From: Ulota crispa
Taxonomy: Eukaryota; Streptophyta; Bryopsida; Orthotrichales; Orthotrichaceae
DNA: 64,000 nucleotides
Direction of reading: 5' to 3'
NCBI GenBank assembly: GCA_963920765.1
Contig: OY987242.1
Span: forward strand, 6,536,789 to 6,600,788
The notes beneath the pieces were generated by a model. It was not told the origin of the DNA. It saw only the letters and a list, made by a program, of their open reading frames with translations, and made no database searches. Made by a program: the position numbers and the translations under genes. Shown in pieces: positions 1 to 11,774 of the stretch. Positions within the stretch are counted from its first letter, which is position 1. Each line of letters starts with the position of its first letter.

Positions 1-572
1 TTGATAAGTTGCATCAATTTTTTAAATTATAACCGTACAAATTCAAACTAGATATGTTAGAGATCACATAAGAAAAGAAAACACAACAATATCACTTATG
101 GATTGAAAGATTATAACATTTAATCAAGAGGGTGTTAAAACTATGAAAGTGATTTGAAGTCTTTCAATCCTCTTTTCACATCTCAAATTTAAAATTGAGG
201 ATACCAAAAAAATATGAGTATGTAAAGTACAACATGTATAACCCTAATCAATTTACGGATTCTTAAAATCTACTCTACAACTTCTTAAATTAAACTTTTA
301 ATGTTATTGTTTCCCCAAGTTCTAGTGTACTTTAGGCTCATTTCCAAGAGCTCTCAACATTACAAAAGTGAAGATTTGCAATGGACACCCTTGCACAAAA
401 TCTTAGATAGAAAATTTATAATTAGTCATTTTCAAAATCAAAATTTTAATACTCAAAAAAGACTTCAACAAGAACTTTAAAAATAATAATTGTAATTAAT
501 CATGAAAAAAATTTAGGCATCTCAAATTACAAACAAGGAGGGATAGTTTTGGTCCCCTTGGGCCTTGAGGGG
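1..572. other. AT-rich intergenic DNA with one A-family terminus
   Basis: No coding signal is visible: the frames are short and full of stops. The last part (about 551-576) reads as the right-hand terminus of a TTAA-flanked A element (GGGCCTTGAGGGG then TTAA). No matching left terminus is recognisable before it, so that copy is either truncated or starts outside the window. Confidence 0.5.
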
Positions 573-1481
573 TTAACCCCTCAAGGCCCAAGGAACCCAC
601 TTTGGGCTTTATGAGAACTTGGGCAGGCTCTATTGACTTCATAAATTGGAATTTTTTCATGAAATTTTTAGGATGGATGCTACTCATCATAATCTACATG
701 TGAAGCTTTATTTCATGTCATTCCGATAAGTTATGCAAAAGTTAGAAGGTTTTTTCAATTTCAATGTCAAACCAGGTAGCAAAAAGTATATTCTATTTTT
801 CTATTTTTTTATTTCTAGAGTAGTATAGATTGATACCTACTCAAAAAATTGAATCACTCAATTCCAAATAATGAGGTAAGAGTTGTAAGGAGTTTTTCTT
901 TTGCGGGCAATGAAGGTAGGAAGAGGGTAGAAAAAACATATAAAGTTATCTTTTACTCTTAGTTTTGAAAAATTACACTTGAAAATGAAAATACAGTTAC
1001 TAATTGTCTGTTAGAGCATTCTCACCATTGGGATTAACAATTTTCAAATTCTTCCAAAACTTATTAGCATATTAGTTATATCTTTCATTCATCAATACTT
1101 TTCATTTTACAATTTTTGTAAAAATGAATCCAATTTTTTTTTTTTTAAATTTTTTTATATATGCTTTCAACCCATTTTTTGATATATTGCAAAAATTGCA
1201 TAAAAAATACAACATATGTGTTTTTTTCTAAAATGTTTGAAAACCAAAACTTCACCTTTTGAAAGGATTAGGAAAACCTACATTTTAAAATTTAAACACA
1301 TTGATGTTGCAATTGGTGGGAATATTCATTTTAAAATTTTGAGACAATGTACTTGTGCAAGTCTACCAAAGGATCCTACAATTGGATTTGTTAAAAAATA
1401 AGTTTCAATGAAAATTTTGACCCTGGTCTGGGGACTAATATTGTGACGTAATTTTGGGCCTCTAAACACAAAAGGGGTTAA
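573..1481. mobile_element. A-family TTAA element (copy 1)
   Basis: The stretch starts TTAA-CCCCTCAAGGCCC and ends AAAGGGG-TTAA, so a TTAA target duplication brackets ends resembling the better preserved copies (CCCCTAAAGG and CCTTTAGGGG). The interior is alignable with the copies at 4908-5853, 10708-11625 and 51571-52502: all share a block reading AGTTGTAAGGAGTTTTT followed by GCGGGCAA. There is no open reading frame of note, so it is non-autonomous. The right end carries a small insertion between the CCTCTA motif and the terminal GGGG. The piggyBac-like assignment rests only on the TTAA target and the C-rich ends. Confidence 0.6.
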
Positions 1482-2124
1482 TAGTGAAAAAATGAGTGAT
1501 AACGAGAGTTGAAAACGTCAAATCCCCCTCAAATGTACATTAGATGTACCGAAATTGGGATGAGAGTTACTAATATTATCTTGTTTCATCAATGAACGTG
1601 CACAAATGGATGAGTTCTATTCATTTTTCCTTACCCACATGCGTTCTAGGATGCATGTTGCTTGGCCAGTGAATAAAACAAAACAAAACAAGAATCCCGC
1701 TTCGAATTTAAAAATTATTGTGCTGAGTTTAGTAATCATACTCCAATGCAACAAAAAAAAGTTATGGTGATGAAAGACTTTAGGAGGGCAAGTGAGCATG
1801 CTCTTAGTTGAATTGCTTTACCGTGATGAAATTGAATTTCAAAATGCATGACAGTAAACATTGAAGTGGTGAAAACAACACATTGAAAATGTGAAGTTTT
1901 AGAAGGCTTGTCAAATTTGACTATGAAGACAATGGATTTAGTAATTTGTAAACAAAATCTCCGAGTGTTTATGTCATTGGATACCTATCGGAATGACTAG
2001 CCATGGAAGTAAGTTACTAATAACCTTGTAAGTAGATAAAAAGAACCACAATTATAATATGCAGTACTTGCATAAGACTTTTTTCAGATATATAATTTTG
2101 CTATATAGCAATACTGATTTAGCT
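1482..2124. other. Intergenic DNA, nothing recognised
   Basis: I see no gene, inverted repeat or copy of another repeat in the window here. Base composition is AT-rich like the surroundings. Confidence 0.5.
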
Positions 2125-2641
2125 TTAACCCTTGAACGTCGGATGGGTGGTTGAGCCTACCCTCTACAATGGATTCTACAGTGGTGTGGTAGGTGCCCAC
2201 ACATTAAAATTTTATTTCTTAAAACCGCAAAAGGCAATAGTGCATGGTGTCCTCATGAAAAGTGCAAGATGGGGAGCATGGGACCTAATTTCATGTTTTT
2301 GAATCTTCTCACAATTTGGGTTATCAAAATATATGAGTACATTTACTAAGATCATTTTTTGCCTTCCATAATGCACCATGTGTCTATGATTACTTTTACA
2401 AAAAACTTAGTGAAAATTTAACTATTATCTGTAGCTCAGCTTGTTTTTTGGTAACGAGCAATGAATTTTTTTTGGATTCCTCTAGTGTCACTAGATTTGG
2501 AACGGGCTTCTCCCATTGGCTAATAAATGGAGGGAAACGGTGAGACAGGTCAATTTTATTGTCAACTGACTTTTTATAACCTAAAAAAAAACACTGGTGA
2601 CTAGAGGATGATTTTTGTCCTTGTTGATGCTTAAAGGTTAA
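2125..2641. mobile_element. A-related TTAA element with GAACGTC ends
   Basis: The element begins TTAA-CCCTTGAACGTC and ends GATGCTTAAAGG-TTAA, giving imperfect inverted ends inside a TTAA duplication. Its interior (about 2270-2390, containing CTTCTCACAAT and GCCTTCCATAATG) is homologous to the segment at 27974-28090. That makes a second copy whose left half is interrupted by element J2. It is non-coding, and the ends are less well conserved than in the CCCCTAAAGG copies. Confidence 0.55.
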
Positions 2642-4844
2642 AATGGATGGACTGACTTCAAGTACAAGAGATTCTTCTCTGAAATGTTTAATCAAAGTGG
2701 CTAAACAAGCTATAACCTGGCCTTTGAGCCTATGACAATAAGCCGGCATTTAGACATACCAGAAACATGATATGGATATGCACTTAAGGTAGGCGCACTC
2801 CTCCCTGTCATGTCCCCATGGGTATTACTTGACATTGTTAGGAACTAACAAATATAAATCAAATGGTTATGGGTAATTAACCTCTAAGCGTCTTGCTAAG
2901 AAAATTTAGCATAAGGTAGGAGCACCCATAATTGTCAAACTAAGGGATTTGAACATGATGACTATTACTAAACAACAAGAAAATTATAGGATCCTGTTAG
3001 GAACAAGAAAAAAAAATGAATTTGCACTTTTGAATGTATTATTTGGATACTGTAAGAATAAGTTGTGAATTTTTAAGAGCAAACTGCCATTGCACCCATA
3101 ACTACTTTTAAGAATTCATGTTCACATGTTATACATCCTTGTCATTACATCTATTTATTTCCATAGATTTTTCAAGATTTCAGAGGTGACAATTATGGGG
3201 ACACTGACGCTTATGGATGTTCCTACCTCATCTCCAATATGGAACCTTCAGCACATTCCCTTCATTTTTAGAAAGTTGAACAAGTATTCAAACGATCCAA
3301 ATCGGTCATTCTATACCCAACTATAAACCAAAAGTTTAAGGCTAGTTTGATTTCAAATCCAAGTAAAATATGAAAAATCCCCACTATTGAGAATCTCATA
3401 CCGTTGAGAATCTCATATTTGTTAATTTGGGTAGTAGTTCACAATATGGATTTTGGGCATTGATGTGAATTTTTCCCAAAAAAATAATTACCTAATGGTT
3501 GATCCCATGAGATAGTGTCTAGCTACACTTGGCAGAAAAAAAACTCCTCAAATGGGAATTTTTTTCAAAACTTACGGTCATTAAAAGTAAGTGGATCTAG
3601 GTTTGCCACTACTTTAGAGCTACAAAACATTGTCCAATCAAGAGAAAAAAAGTCACACATCACCAACCTTCTCCCCTATACATGGGAGTGTGGGCTTCCA
3701 ACCCATCCCATCCAAAATTCCTCCATCCACAATGCAATGTACAATACCTATATACACTCCCACTAATGATTTTAATATTAAAAATAGTAAATTCAAATGT
3801 TTGGGTGCAAAATCTAGAGGCTTCAAGGAACAACAACCAATCCAAAAAAATTGTTGGACCTTTAGCTACATTTGGACTTGAGTGGTAGACCAAAACTTGA
3901 GCATGCAATGCTTTTTTTGTCTACTTTTACACCTCCAAAAACCCCATTTGGCCATATTGGGCTATTTGGTCCTTTCGGGGTTAAGTGATAGTTATGGATG
4001 ACAAAGTGATGGTTGTGGGTGACTTGTATGACGGTTTTGAGTACCCATCTCACTATTTAAGAACCAAGAATCCTTGTTTTTAGCATCTCTTACACATGGT
4101 TCCTACAATTTTAGTGATTTTGGGCTTTGAAAAATCTTTGTGAACAAATGCTTGCAATTGGAACATTGAAATTGATGCCAATATTTTTGGTTTCCACTTC
4201 CTAACTTACAATAAGTTTTTCAAAGTTAGTCAATTGTTTTACCTACTCCAAAACCCTTATTTCCACACTTATGGGTGCGCCTACCTTACTACACTTGTTG
4301 GAAAAATATTTTTCTAAAAAAAAACAATTGATAACCGGCCCTTGGCCCCTTCTACTTTCAAGTTCACTTTGAATTAGGCTAGGGCCCGATTCAAACAAAT
4401 GGCTGAACAAAACATAAAATTTGCACCTTGGTGTTCCGCTAGGACCACTTTCACGTCATTTAGTTGTTGAGTGTGCCATTTCAGGAGTGTTCCTTTATTA
4501 CACAAGTTTGGTACCACCCTTAGAGCAAGTCCCAAAATTTCACTATCTTGTTTGCTAATGTGAATTATAGGTTGGTAACATGGTAAGTTGAAGTACCAAA
4601 CAAACTCCAAGTGTGAACCCTTCAATGGACAAAACTAATATTTCAACCAATAACGTTTGAGATAGATTTGTCTAGCAGCCAATCTAAATTGGGCATAATG
4701 ATATGTTGTTTCAAGAAAGGATAACCACTTCAAGAGCCTTTTTGCACGTCTTCTCAAAGTTTGTATTAGTAATACTAACCCTGGTCCAAAATACATTGCC
4801 ACATTATGGTTCCGGCCTTTGACAATTGGAGTTTTGAATTTATC
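2642..4844. other. Intergenic DNA with E1 and isolated A-type termini
   Basis: Outside element E1, this stretch holds two lone sequences that look like A termini: TTAACCTCTAAGCGTC at about 2877 and CCTTTCGGGG-TTAA at 3971-3984. I could not pair them convincingly. A TAAGGTAGGCGCAC sequence near 2785 and its complement near 4270-4289 could be the ends of a larger E-like element that encloses E1. No coding sequence is supported. Confidence 0.35.
2912..3230. mobile_element. E-family MITE, copy E1
   Basis: This 319-bp element starts TAAGGTAGGAGCACCCATAA and ends with the decayed complement TTATGGATGTTCCTACCTCA. Its whole interior matches the copy at 20195-20512 in the opposite orientation, for example the blocks around TTAAGAGCAAACTGCCATTG and TTTCAAGATTTCAGAGGTGAC. 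The outer TA is probably the target duplication. It is non-coding. Confidence 0.75.
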
Positions 4845-4907
4845 ATGGCAGCTATACAGTTGGGTCCATTAATTTTACAAACTACCATTTTGAGGCATTC
4901 AAAATTT

Positions 4908-5743
4908 TTAACCCCTAAAGGCCCGTTGTCCCTTCGGGGACCGTTTGGGTTTTGGTCATGTACCTATGAGTAAACTATTTTATGTAATTTTTTGAAACTT
5001 TTATGGGAGATGGGGAATTCAAAGATCTACATGGGCGTCAAAAACAATCTTCATTCTGACATTTATTGAAGAAGTTATGCATGTTTTTCTGAAATTTTGG
5101 GGAGAGCTACCCTTCTAGGCAGCCCAAAAACTTCTTTAAAAATTATATATTTTAAAAATAAAATTTTGAAACTTTTTCTTTAGATTTTTTTCATACATGA
5201 GAAGTTTTGAATCATTCAATTTCAATGAATGACATAAAAGTTGTAAGGAGTTTTTGTTTGCGGGCAATTATGGATTATCTACTCTAAAATAACTTTGAAG
5301 TCCTTTATTTTACTCAATTTTTAGTATTTTGGAAAAAAACTAAACCAAAGGAAGTAGGTTGTTTATTACAACATTATAACCGTTGGGATTTGCATTTTTC
5401 ATTTCAATAACTAAATTCTTAACAATTTAGTGTTTTGAGCCATTCTCTACTTCTTTTTACTTACTAATTTTTTCCATGTGTTCTATGGTTCCAATTGATT
5501 TGAAAATTCTCCTACACACACCTAACTTGGTCTTCCACATGGGAAAAAAAAACCTCAACTTTGCCTAGAGCAAATTTTTTGATATAGGAGTGGTCAACGG
5601 CATCTGAAATTTTTGGGCAGTATGAAAAAAACTTTTTTCTTCACTTCATTTGTAAAAATCTCACTCCTAGTCATTTGGAATAAGCTCAATTTTTTTTCCC
5701 AAGCACCTCATGCTGTCTAGAGCAAGATCCTATGATTGGATTT

Positions 5744-5778
<35 letters not shown>

Positions 5779-5853
5779 TCCTCTCATTCCCCCAAAAGTG
5801 GCAGTTTTCATTGTTTTTTCATAGAAAACATGGCCTGGGCCTTTAGGGGTTAA
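4908..5853. mobile_element. A-family TTAA element (copy 2), inside M1
   Basis: The ends are TTAA-CCCCTAAAGGCCC and GGGCCTTTAGGGG-TTAA, perfect complements over 13 bp inside a TTAA duplication. The element is 946 bp and aligns along much of its length with the copies at 10708-11625 and, inverted, 51571-52502. It carries a 30-base A run at 5745-5774. It has no transposase frame. The insertion point lies within the left arm of fold-back M1, so it is younger than M1. Confidence 0.85.
5745..5774. repeat. Poly(A) run
   Basis: Thirty consecutive A residues lie inside the A element, close to its right end. The run is probably slippage-prone. Confidence 0.9.
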
Positions 5854-6665
5854 TGAAACTTGAAGTATAATTGGTATGTTCTTGTCAAAAAAATTACAAT
5901 TGCATCCTTACATAATCTCAATCAAGCATACCAAATATCAATTTCAAAAAAGCAAATCTTCATTTGTGGTGAAATTTTAAAGCAAAATTCCATGGTTTTA
6001 CATGGTATTTTTTTTAAAAATTGATGATGAATCTTTGAGATTTGATTTCATGGGTATGAAGAAAACATCCATATGCACATCTTCCATTCTAAAAAATACC
6101 CCCTTAAGTAACAAAAATTTGATCTATAAAAGATTCAAAGAAACTTGTGATAGGCCAAAATCTCAAATTTTTATTTTATTTTGTGAAAATCAAAATTTGT
6201 TGTTTGACTCAAATGTTGTGACTAAGTTTGTATCTTTGAACATGATATCTTGTTTACTTGATGAAAAGCTAGTCAAAATTTAAAAATAAGTATTTTACAA
6301 GACTTGGGCCTATCACAAGTTTCTTTGAATCTTTTATAGATCAAATTTTTGTAACTTAAGGGGGTATTTTTAGCTTGAAAGATGTGTATATGGATGTTTC
6401 CTTCATACCCATGAAATCAAATCTCAAAAATTCATCATCAGTTTTTTTTAATAAAATACCATGTAAAACTATGGAATTTTGCTTTAAAATTTCACCGCAA
6501 ATGAAGATTTGCTTTTTTGAAATTGATATTTAGTATGCTTGATTGGGATTACATAAGGATGCAATTTTAATTTTTTTTGACAAGAATATATTAATTATAC
6601 TCCAAGTTTCATTAAAAAATCTGAACTCTTCAAAATGGCAGTTCAAAAGATTAATGTACGTGACT

Positions 6666-8743
6666 GTACAAACTAACTCTATACAGGGTTTTCCCTTTTT
6701 TTGAGATTTTTTGTAGTAGTTATTTGCTTACTTTCTTATTTTCCTAGTGAAGACTATAACATGCGTAATTGGGTTAACAACACCTTGTGCATCCTTATTA
6801 ACATCATAGTTGATTGTTGCATTTTTGGGATGAGCATAGGTGAGGCCCATAACCTCTTGGAAAATATGGCAAATTTTAGATTCTTACTACTTACTTCAAA
6901 CTCTTCATTTCTAAATTTGGTTTTAGAAAATTTTAAATCCCTAGGATTGTTGTAGATTTTTGTGGAATAGGCTTATTCTTTGAGGATTGACATTTACTCA
7001 AGCCACTGCTGAAGTTTTGTTATAAACTGATTTTATACCTAGTGTAAAGGCGGATTTCTATATGAAAAAGTGTAGCAGACACACATGATTTTGCCTTGCA
7101 AAAAGTATGATCTATTTGGAGCTAAATACAAGGATATGACACTCACAGAGTTTAGTGTCTTTTTAAACTACTAAATTGTTTTTTTCATTTTTTTTCTTCT
7201 TTGTGTTCTGACTCTTATAAGATGCTTGCATAAGATCTTGACCTAAAAAATTTAGAGATTACAAAAGAATGGATAGGTGCCCAAATGTATGGAATGTTCC
7301 AAAAAGACAAATTTTAATGCCTAATTTCAACTTCTTCCCTTACAAACTTGTCTTCGTCATTTCTTCCTATTTAATAGGCAAAGACCTCAATTTCTCAAAG
7401 GATTTGCAAGCTCTAAAGATTTTTAGCATTGTTTACAAAATCAGATACAGCAATTTTCTTTTTTCTTTTCTATTATTGTCATTAGTGCACTTCTCAAGTG
7501 CATTAGTACCATGTTTCTTTGAATTGGATTTTAGTATCCTTGACTTTTGACATGTAGACGTGGAGCTTACTAGTTGAAACTTTAGAGGTGATTTTCGCAG
7601 TCTCTTCTTGGTCCATTATTAGGCTTTGCCTTTCTTCTTTTTGTGGATGTTTATTTGTTAGGTGGCTTTTTGGCTTCTTTGTTTGGCTTTGAGTTGGCTT
7701 TAGCTTCTTGCCAATCTTGGTGGGTGCTTTTGTTTATCCTAACATTTGATTTTGTTGATATCAAAAAGCAACTTTTTAGCTTACTTGGTTAGAATACCAC
7801 AAGTTGTGAGGCTAAACCCCTCCTTTGAATGCATGCATGTGTAAATCTATTGCAAAAAAATCAAATCTCAGATTCCCAAGCCAATAATGACTTGGGGCTA
7901 GTGATGAATCATAACGTTGTTAACCTTCGTTGGAGGAGACCCTTTTGCTCCCCCAATATGGGGATCCCCTAGCAAATGCCAATGGCTAGAAATGCCCTCA
8001 CCAATCAACCCAGCTCCCCCACATCACTGCCAGCCACTCCCATGATTGAATTTAAACTAAATGCCTCCCCCAGGTATCTGGGAAGGAATATGCCCGAGGA
8101 AAGGATTTTGCTCCTTAACAATGTTATGAATGCAAGAAAAATGACAACAAAGGGACCACCACGGATAATCACAAATTCAAGGAAGGCCTCTCAAGCCGGC
8201 ATGCAAAAAGAAGTGTGAAGCAGTATCCACTTCCACTAATATCTTCTAAGAGCATAGCCACCGCTCTTGCTCAACATCAAACAAGACCAGAGAATTGACA
8301 AGCGACCACGCAGGCTACTTCACGTACCGGCTCTGTCTTTCCGGGAACACCTCCACCGCGCATTCACGCTACTTTGTCTCTTCTTCTCTCCAACACTAGG
8401 AAAGGAAACAACCACAAACGAGCCTTCAATGGATTTGAGTGCTCCCTTGAGTTGTTCCATGAACCCCAAAGACCTAGAGAGTAGCATGAATAGGAGCTTG
8501 TAGCATTGCCCATAAACTTAGGAAAGGCTTTGGCGTGGATGCAGTGGAGCTAAGAAGTTCTCCCCTTGCGCGACAGTTGCGTTTGCGTCTCTTCTTGTGT
8601 TTGCCGTGGCAATGCTCTAAAGAGGTATGTGTACAAAATAATCTTAGAGAAGGTTAAATTTTAATGAAGTTCTTTGTGTACAATTCCAAAAACAAAACAA
8701 AATAAAACAAAATAAAAAGTGTGTTGCTATTGTGAATAAGCAT
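6666..8743. other. Intergenic DNA with a GC-richer island
   Basis: Most of the stretch is AT-rich and without recognisable features. From about 7900 to 8620 the base composition rises and resembles genic DNA. An 80-codon ATG frame runs 7976-8218 and another frame follows at 8267-8503, but neither shows a known domain, and flanking frames close quickly. This may be a relic of a gene or retroelement; I cannot assign it. Confidence 0.35.
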
Positions 8744-8931
8744 TAGGGGGTTTCAAATATGGCATTCCACTCCAATTTCATTCACATGAATAAGATTTGT
8801 GAATAACTAGGCCAAGTCACTATGTGAACAAGCCATGACAACCTCTTGGGGGTTGTGACTGCATATTCAGTGAATAACCACTTGTTCACGACTACTTGTT
8901 CACTGCTTATTTGAGATATTTGAACCCCCTA
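8744..8931. mobile_element. I element, TA-flanked MITE with GTGAAYAA repeats
   Basis: The ends GGGGGTTTCAAATAT and ATATTTGAACCCCC are near-perfect complements and are bracketed by TA. Inside are several copies of the octamer GTGAAYAA on both strands: 8799-8806, 8824-8831, 8870-8877, and complements at 8882-8889 and 8896-8903. A further copy lies just outside at 8732-8739. It is non-coding, about 188 bp with the TA duplication. Confidence 0.7.
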
Positions 8932-8989
8932 TTAATGGGAGACAATGGTGAACAATATATCCCCATGCAAGCATCCCGCACCTTGTTTT

Positions 8990-9215
8990 GCGGTGTTGGG
9001 CCAAGGTGATAAAGCTCCACTTTTTCATATTTCAAAAATTATGAGATTTTAAAATTTTACCATCTAGAGATTGAATTTGAGAATGTTGAATTAAGATTTG
9101 GATGTAGAGACCTTGCTTTAGTCTAAGGATCCTAGAGGAGATTATACTTGAACATTAAAAAAAATAGGAGGCAAATTATGACTATTACCCATGCTTGAAA
9201 ATTTACCTACTACGT
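8990..9215. repeat. P repeat, copy 1
   Basis: This stretch is homologous over roughly 200 bp to 13345-13560 (shared blocks such as GAGATTGAATTTGA and AATAGGAG). A weaker resemblance exists to the interior of element Q at 59500-59660. No terminal repeats or coding capacity are visible. Confidence 0.55.
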
Positions 9216-9320
9216 AAAACAAGGAGCAAGGCACTTGCAGGGGGGAAATATTTCTGAAACATAGACACCAAGCAAACAAGTTTTGGATGTAAGTTATGCC
9301 AGTGCTTGGTTTACTGCACA

Positions 9321-9736
9321 TAAGGTAGTGTGCTCATAAACCGTTTGCACATTTTGGACTGTCTAGTAGCATGTAGTGAAATGGTGCACTGGTGGTTCTC
9401 AAATTGGCCTCTTACAAGTTAGTGAATGCATGGAAGAAAAGGTGTTTCTAATTGCAAGAGCCAATCAATTCTCCTTGCTTTTTCAAATCTCTTCACAACT
9501 TGCAAGTGAATGGTTCTTGGAAGGTCTAGGGTCATAAAATAGGGACCTATGACACTTGCACTTTGAACTTTCGTAAGTAATTCAAAAATGCTTCAAAAAA
9601 TATGAAACGACTTGTGTTACATTCCACATATATTTCTCTTTGATTGAAAAATGAATTGAAAATCCTCCCATCCGCAGAAAACCATGAAAAAGGTGGATGA
9701 GCCCTTAGATGGACGGTTTATGAGCACACTACCTTA
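9321..9736. mobile_element. D-family TA element, copy D1
   Basis: The ends are TA-AGGTAGTGTGCTCATAAA and its exact complement TTTATGAGCACACTACCT-TA. The target duplication is supported by an uninterrupted paralogue of the flanks on the other strand at about 10441-10475, where the same host sequence (GGTTTACTGCACATA, then ATGTGGG.CCA) runs through without the element. It is 416 bp including TA and non-coding. Confidence 0.85.
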
Positions 9737-10707
9737 GGTCAATGTGGGACCAAGATGGAAAAGCACACCTATTTTGTAAACAACAGTAAAAGTGATAATT
9801 TGGCCCCTATTTAGATGTTGAAAAAGCCCCCGTGGGGGAAAAAAATGAGGTTGTCCCAAGATGTCGGTAATCGTATAATCAGGTGAAATGAATTACATGG
9901 AAAAAAACCCTTCATAGGGAAAAAACTTTTGAGGGCCAGCGCAAGTCTTGCACCAGGCACAAATCTTGGTGTGACAAGTGGGAGCTGTTGCTCCCACTTG
10001 AGGGTTGCGTGGGGCCCAAGGCCATGCATGCTGCGCCCATGGAGGGAGCCGCTGTTGAGGCCATTCTTGGGAATGCAAGGCTGTTGTGGCCTTGTCGTGG
10101 TGGCTTTGGTGCCGCCCTCTGGTGGGAGCTCCTAAGCAAAATGAGTAAGCGGTTCATAGAATCAGTGGATTTTGGTGTCTTATGTTGTGCAGAAGAGTGG
10201 AGGGGCAGTAATCCATACGCTCCGAAAACTTGCCTCTAGCGCCGCCAGCGTGTCTTCATCGTGTTTGTGTTGGGGGCCTATTTGGATGTTGTTCAGTGAA
10301 ATTTTCCTTCAAAGTTACAAATTAAAACAGAGTCTCTAAATCCAAATGTGAATTAACTTTTTAAATTCAATCTTCTGATGATAAATATCTAAACTGTACA
10401 TTTCCATTTCCTTGGCTGGTGAAATATCAGAGGTTTTCCACCCTGGCCCCACATCGAGTATGTGCAGTAAACCGAGTCGGCTCTGGATGTAAGTTATGCC
10501 AGTTGCACAGACGCACCAGCGCACATGTGCCCACAGTGATTTCTCTGTGTGGAAGAGTAGCTCCCAGAAATAGGCGTTCATAGTGTCCCCAAAGCGCTTT
10601 GCATTCTTCGCACTTAATTTTGAAAGCTGTGCTCTTGGCTTTCTACTACAGTCCACAGTCCACTATTCCAAAAAGAGAAGATCATCGAAATGCAGGGGCT
10701 GAGTAAG
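9737..10707. other. Intergenic DNA, GC-rich patch and hairpin
   Basis: Around 9930-10260 the sequence is GC-rich, with overlapping frames on both strands but no recognisable domain. A perfect 11-bp stem with a 4-base loop lies at 9975-10000 (CAAGTGGGAGC, loop TGTT). The segment 10380-10505 is an inverted, uninterrupted relative of the DNA flanking D1, and a 19-base word (GGATGTAAGTTATGCCAGT) is shared between about 9286 and 10485. Confidence 0.45.
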
Positions 10708-11625
10708 TTAACCCTTAAAGGACCAGACCCCTTTTTTTAGAAACATAGCGATTTTGGGCAGATACTTGTGATTGGAGCTTTTCATATTTTAGGCTGAAAT
10801 TTTAACAAAATGTGGGGACAAGGTTTATCTTTCATTATGCACTCAGTTTTATGACATTTGGAATTATGAGTCAAAAATTATGGCCTAATATGTTACTTTT
10901 TACATTTAAGTGGCAGTTTGGGCTGATTTTTAAATGTTGCTTTTTTCAAAAACAAAATTTTAAAATTGGTTTAGGAGATTTATGCGAATGTAGGAAGCTT
11001 CAAATCATTCCGTTTGGATCAACAAGATGAAAGTTATAAGGTTTTTTTTGTTTGCAAGCAGTTATGGATTCTCTACTCTATAATAAACTTTGAAGTCCTT
11101 TATTTTACTCAATTTTCAACATTTTGGAAAAAAACAAAACCAAAGGATATTGTTTATTGCAACATCATGACCATTGGGATTGGCATGTTTCATTTCCATA
11201 ATTAAATTCTTAACAATTTAGTGTTTTGCATCATTCTCTACTTCGTTTTACTTACTAATTTTTTTCCATATGTTGTACAACTCCAAATGATTTGAAACTT
11301 TTTTGACTTGTACTTTATTTAGGTGGAATAAAAAATTTAGAGAAGCACCACCCACATGGCCTTTTTTTGTAGGAATTTCACCTTTTGAAGGGTAGCTGCC
11401 CAGTTTTTTGCATGACATTTTTGAATATTCAAACTATTCTAACTTCCAATCCACACGGTGGAAAACTCTGAAATTTTTTCCACATCTTCTATAACCATTC
11501 TTTTACAAGATCCTACAGTCACATATGCATAAAAATATTTTTGTTTTCAAATTTGGTTGATACTCTATAAATGACAATTTTGAAGAGTTTTTGGTAAAAA
11601 CTTTGCTTGGTCCTTTAAGGGTTAA
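10708..11625. mobile_element. A-family TTAA element (copy 3)
   Basis: It runs from TTAA-CCCTTAAAGGACC to GGTCCTTTAAGGG-TTAA, a 13-bp perfect inverted end pair with TTAA duplication, 918 bp in all. The middle part (about 10990-11290) is strongly similar to the copy at 4908-5853, including the TTTGAAGTCCTTTATTTTAC and ACTCAATTTT blocks. No long frame is present. Confidence 0.85.
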
Positions 11626-11774
11626 CTAGAAAGCTGCAATTGATAAGGATTGCGGATGAGGGAAGAAGCGTGAAGCCGTGAAATGGCCCTAGGGCGAAAT
11701 AACCGCAGCTGGATGTCGAGTTCACAACCACCGGAAGTGACAAGGTAGCGCCGAAGAGGGGCAGTCGTCGTTAC

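Larger units (their letters stand above)
4845..6665. mobile_element. M1, large fold-back element split by an A insertion
   Basis: Two long arms face each other: about 4845-4911 plus 5850-6165 on the left and about 6300-6665 on the right. The inner arms are nearly identical, for example GAGATTTGATTTCATGGGTA against its complement near 6405-6425. The loop around 6170-6300 is AT-rich. The left arm is interrupted by the A element at 4908-5853; joining across one TTAA restores pairing of the left outer arm (ACTACCATTTTGAGGCATTC) with the right outer arm near 6617-6650. The arm and loop sequences are related to M2 at 12376-13264. The one frame in it (6002-6283) is not conserved in M2, so I treat it as chance. 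Confidence 0.75.

Noticed and set aside
4908..5853. CCCTAAA / TTTAGGG words at A-element ends, identical to the plant telomere unit
   Set aside because: Only one unit is present at each end and it is part of the inverted terminus; there is no tandem array, so this is not interstitial telomeric DNA.
6002..6283. 93-codon ATG frame in M1
   Set aside because: It lies in a palindrome arm and loop, and the homologous part of M2 has stops and no frame.
7900..8620. Possible gene in the GC-richer island
   Set aside because: Frames on both strands are interrupted and no family motif is visible; kept only as an unexplained patch.
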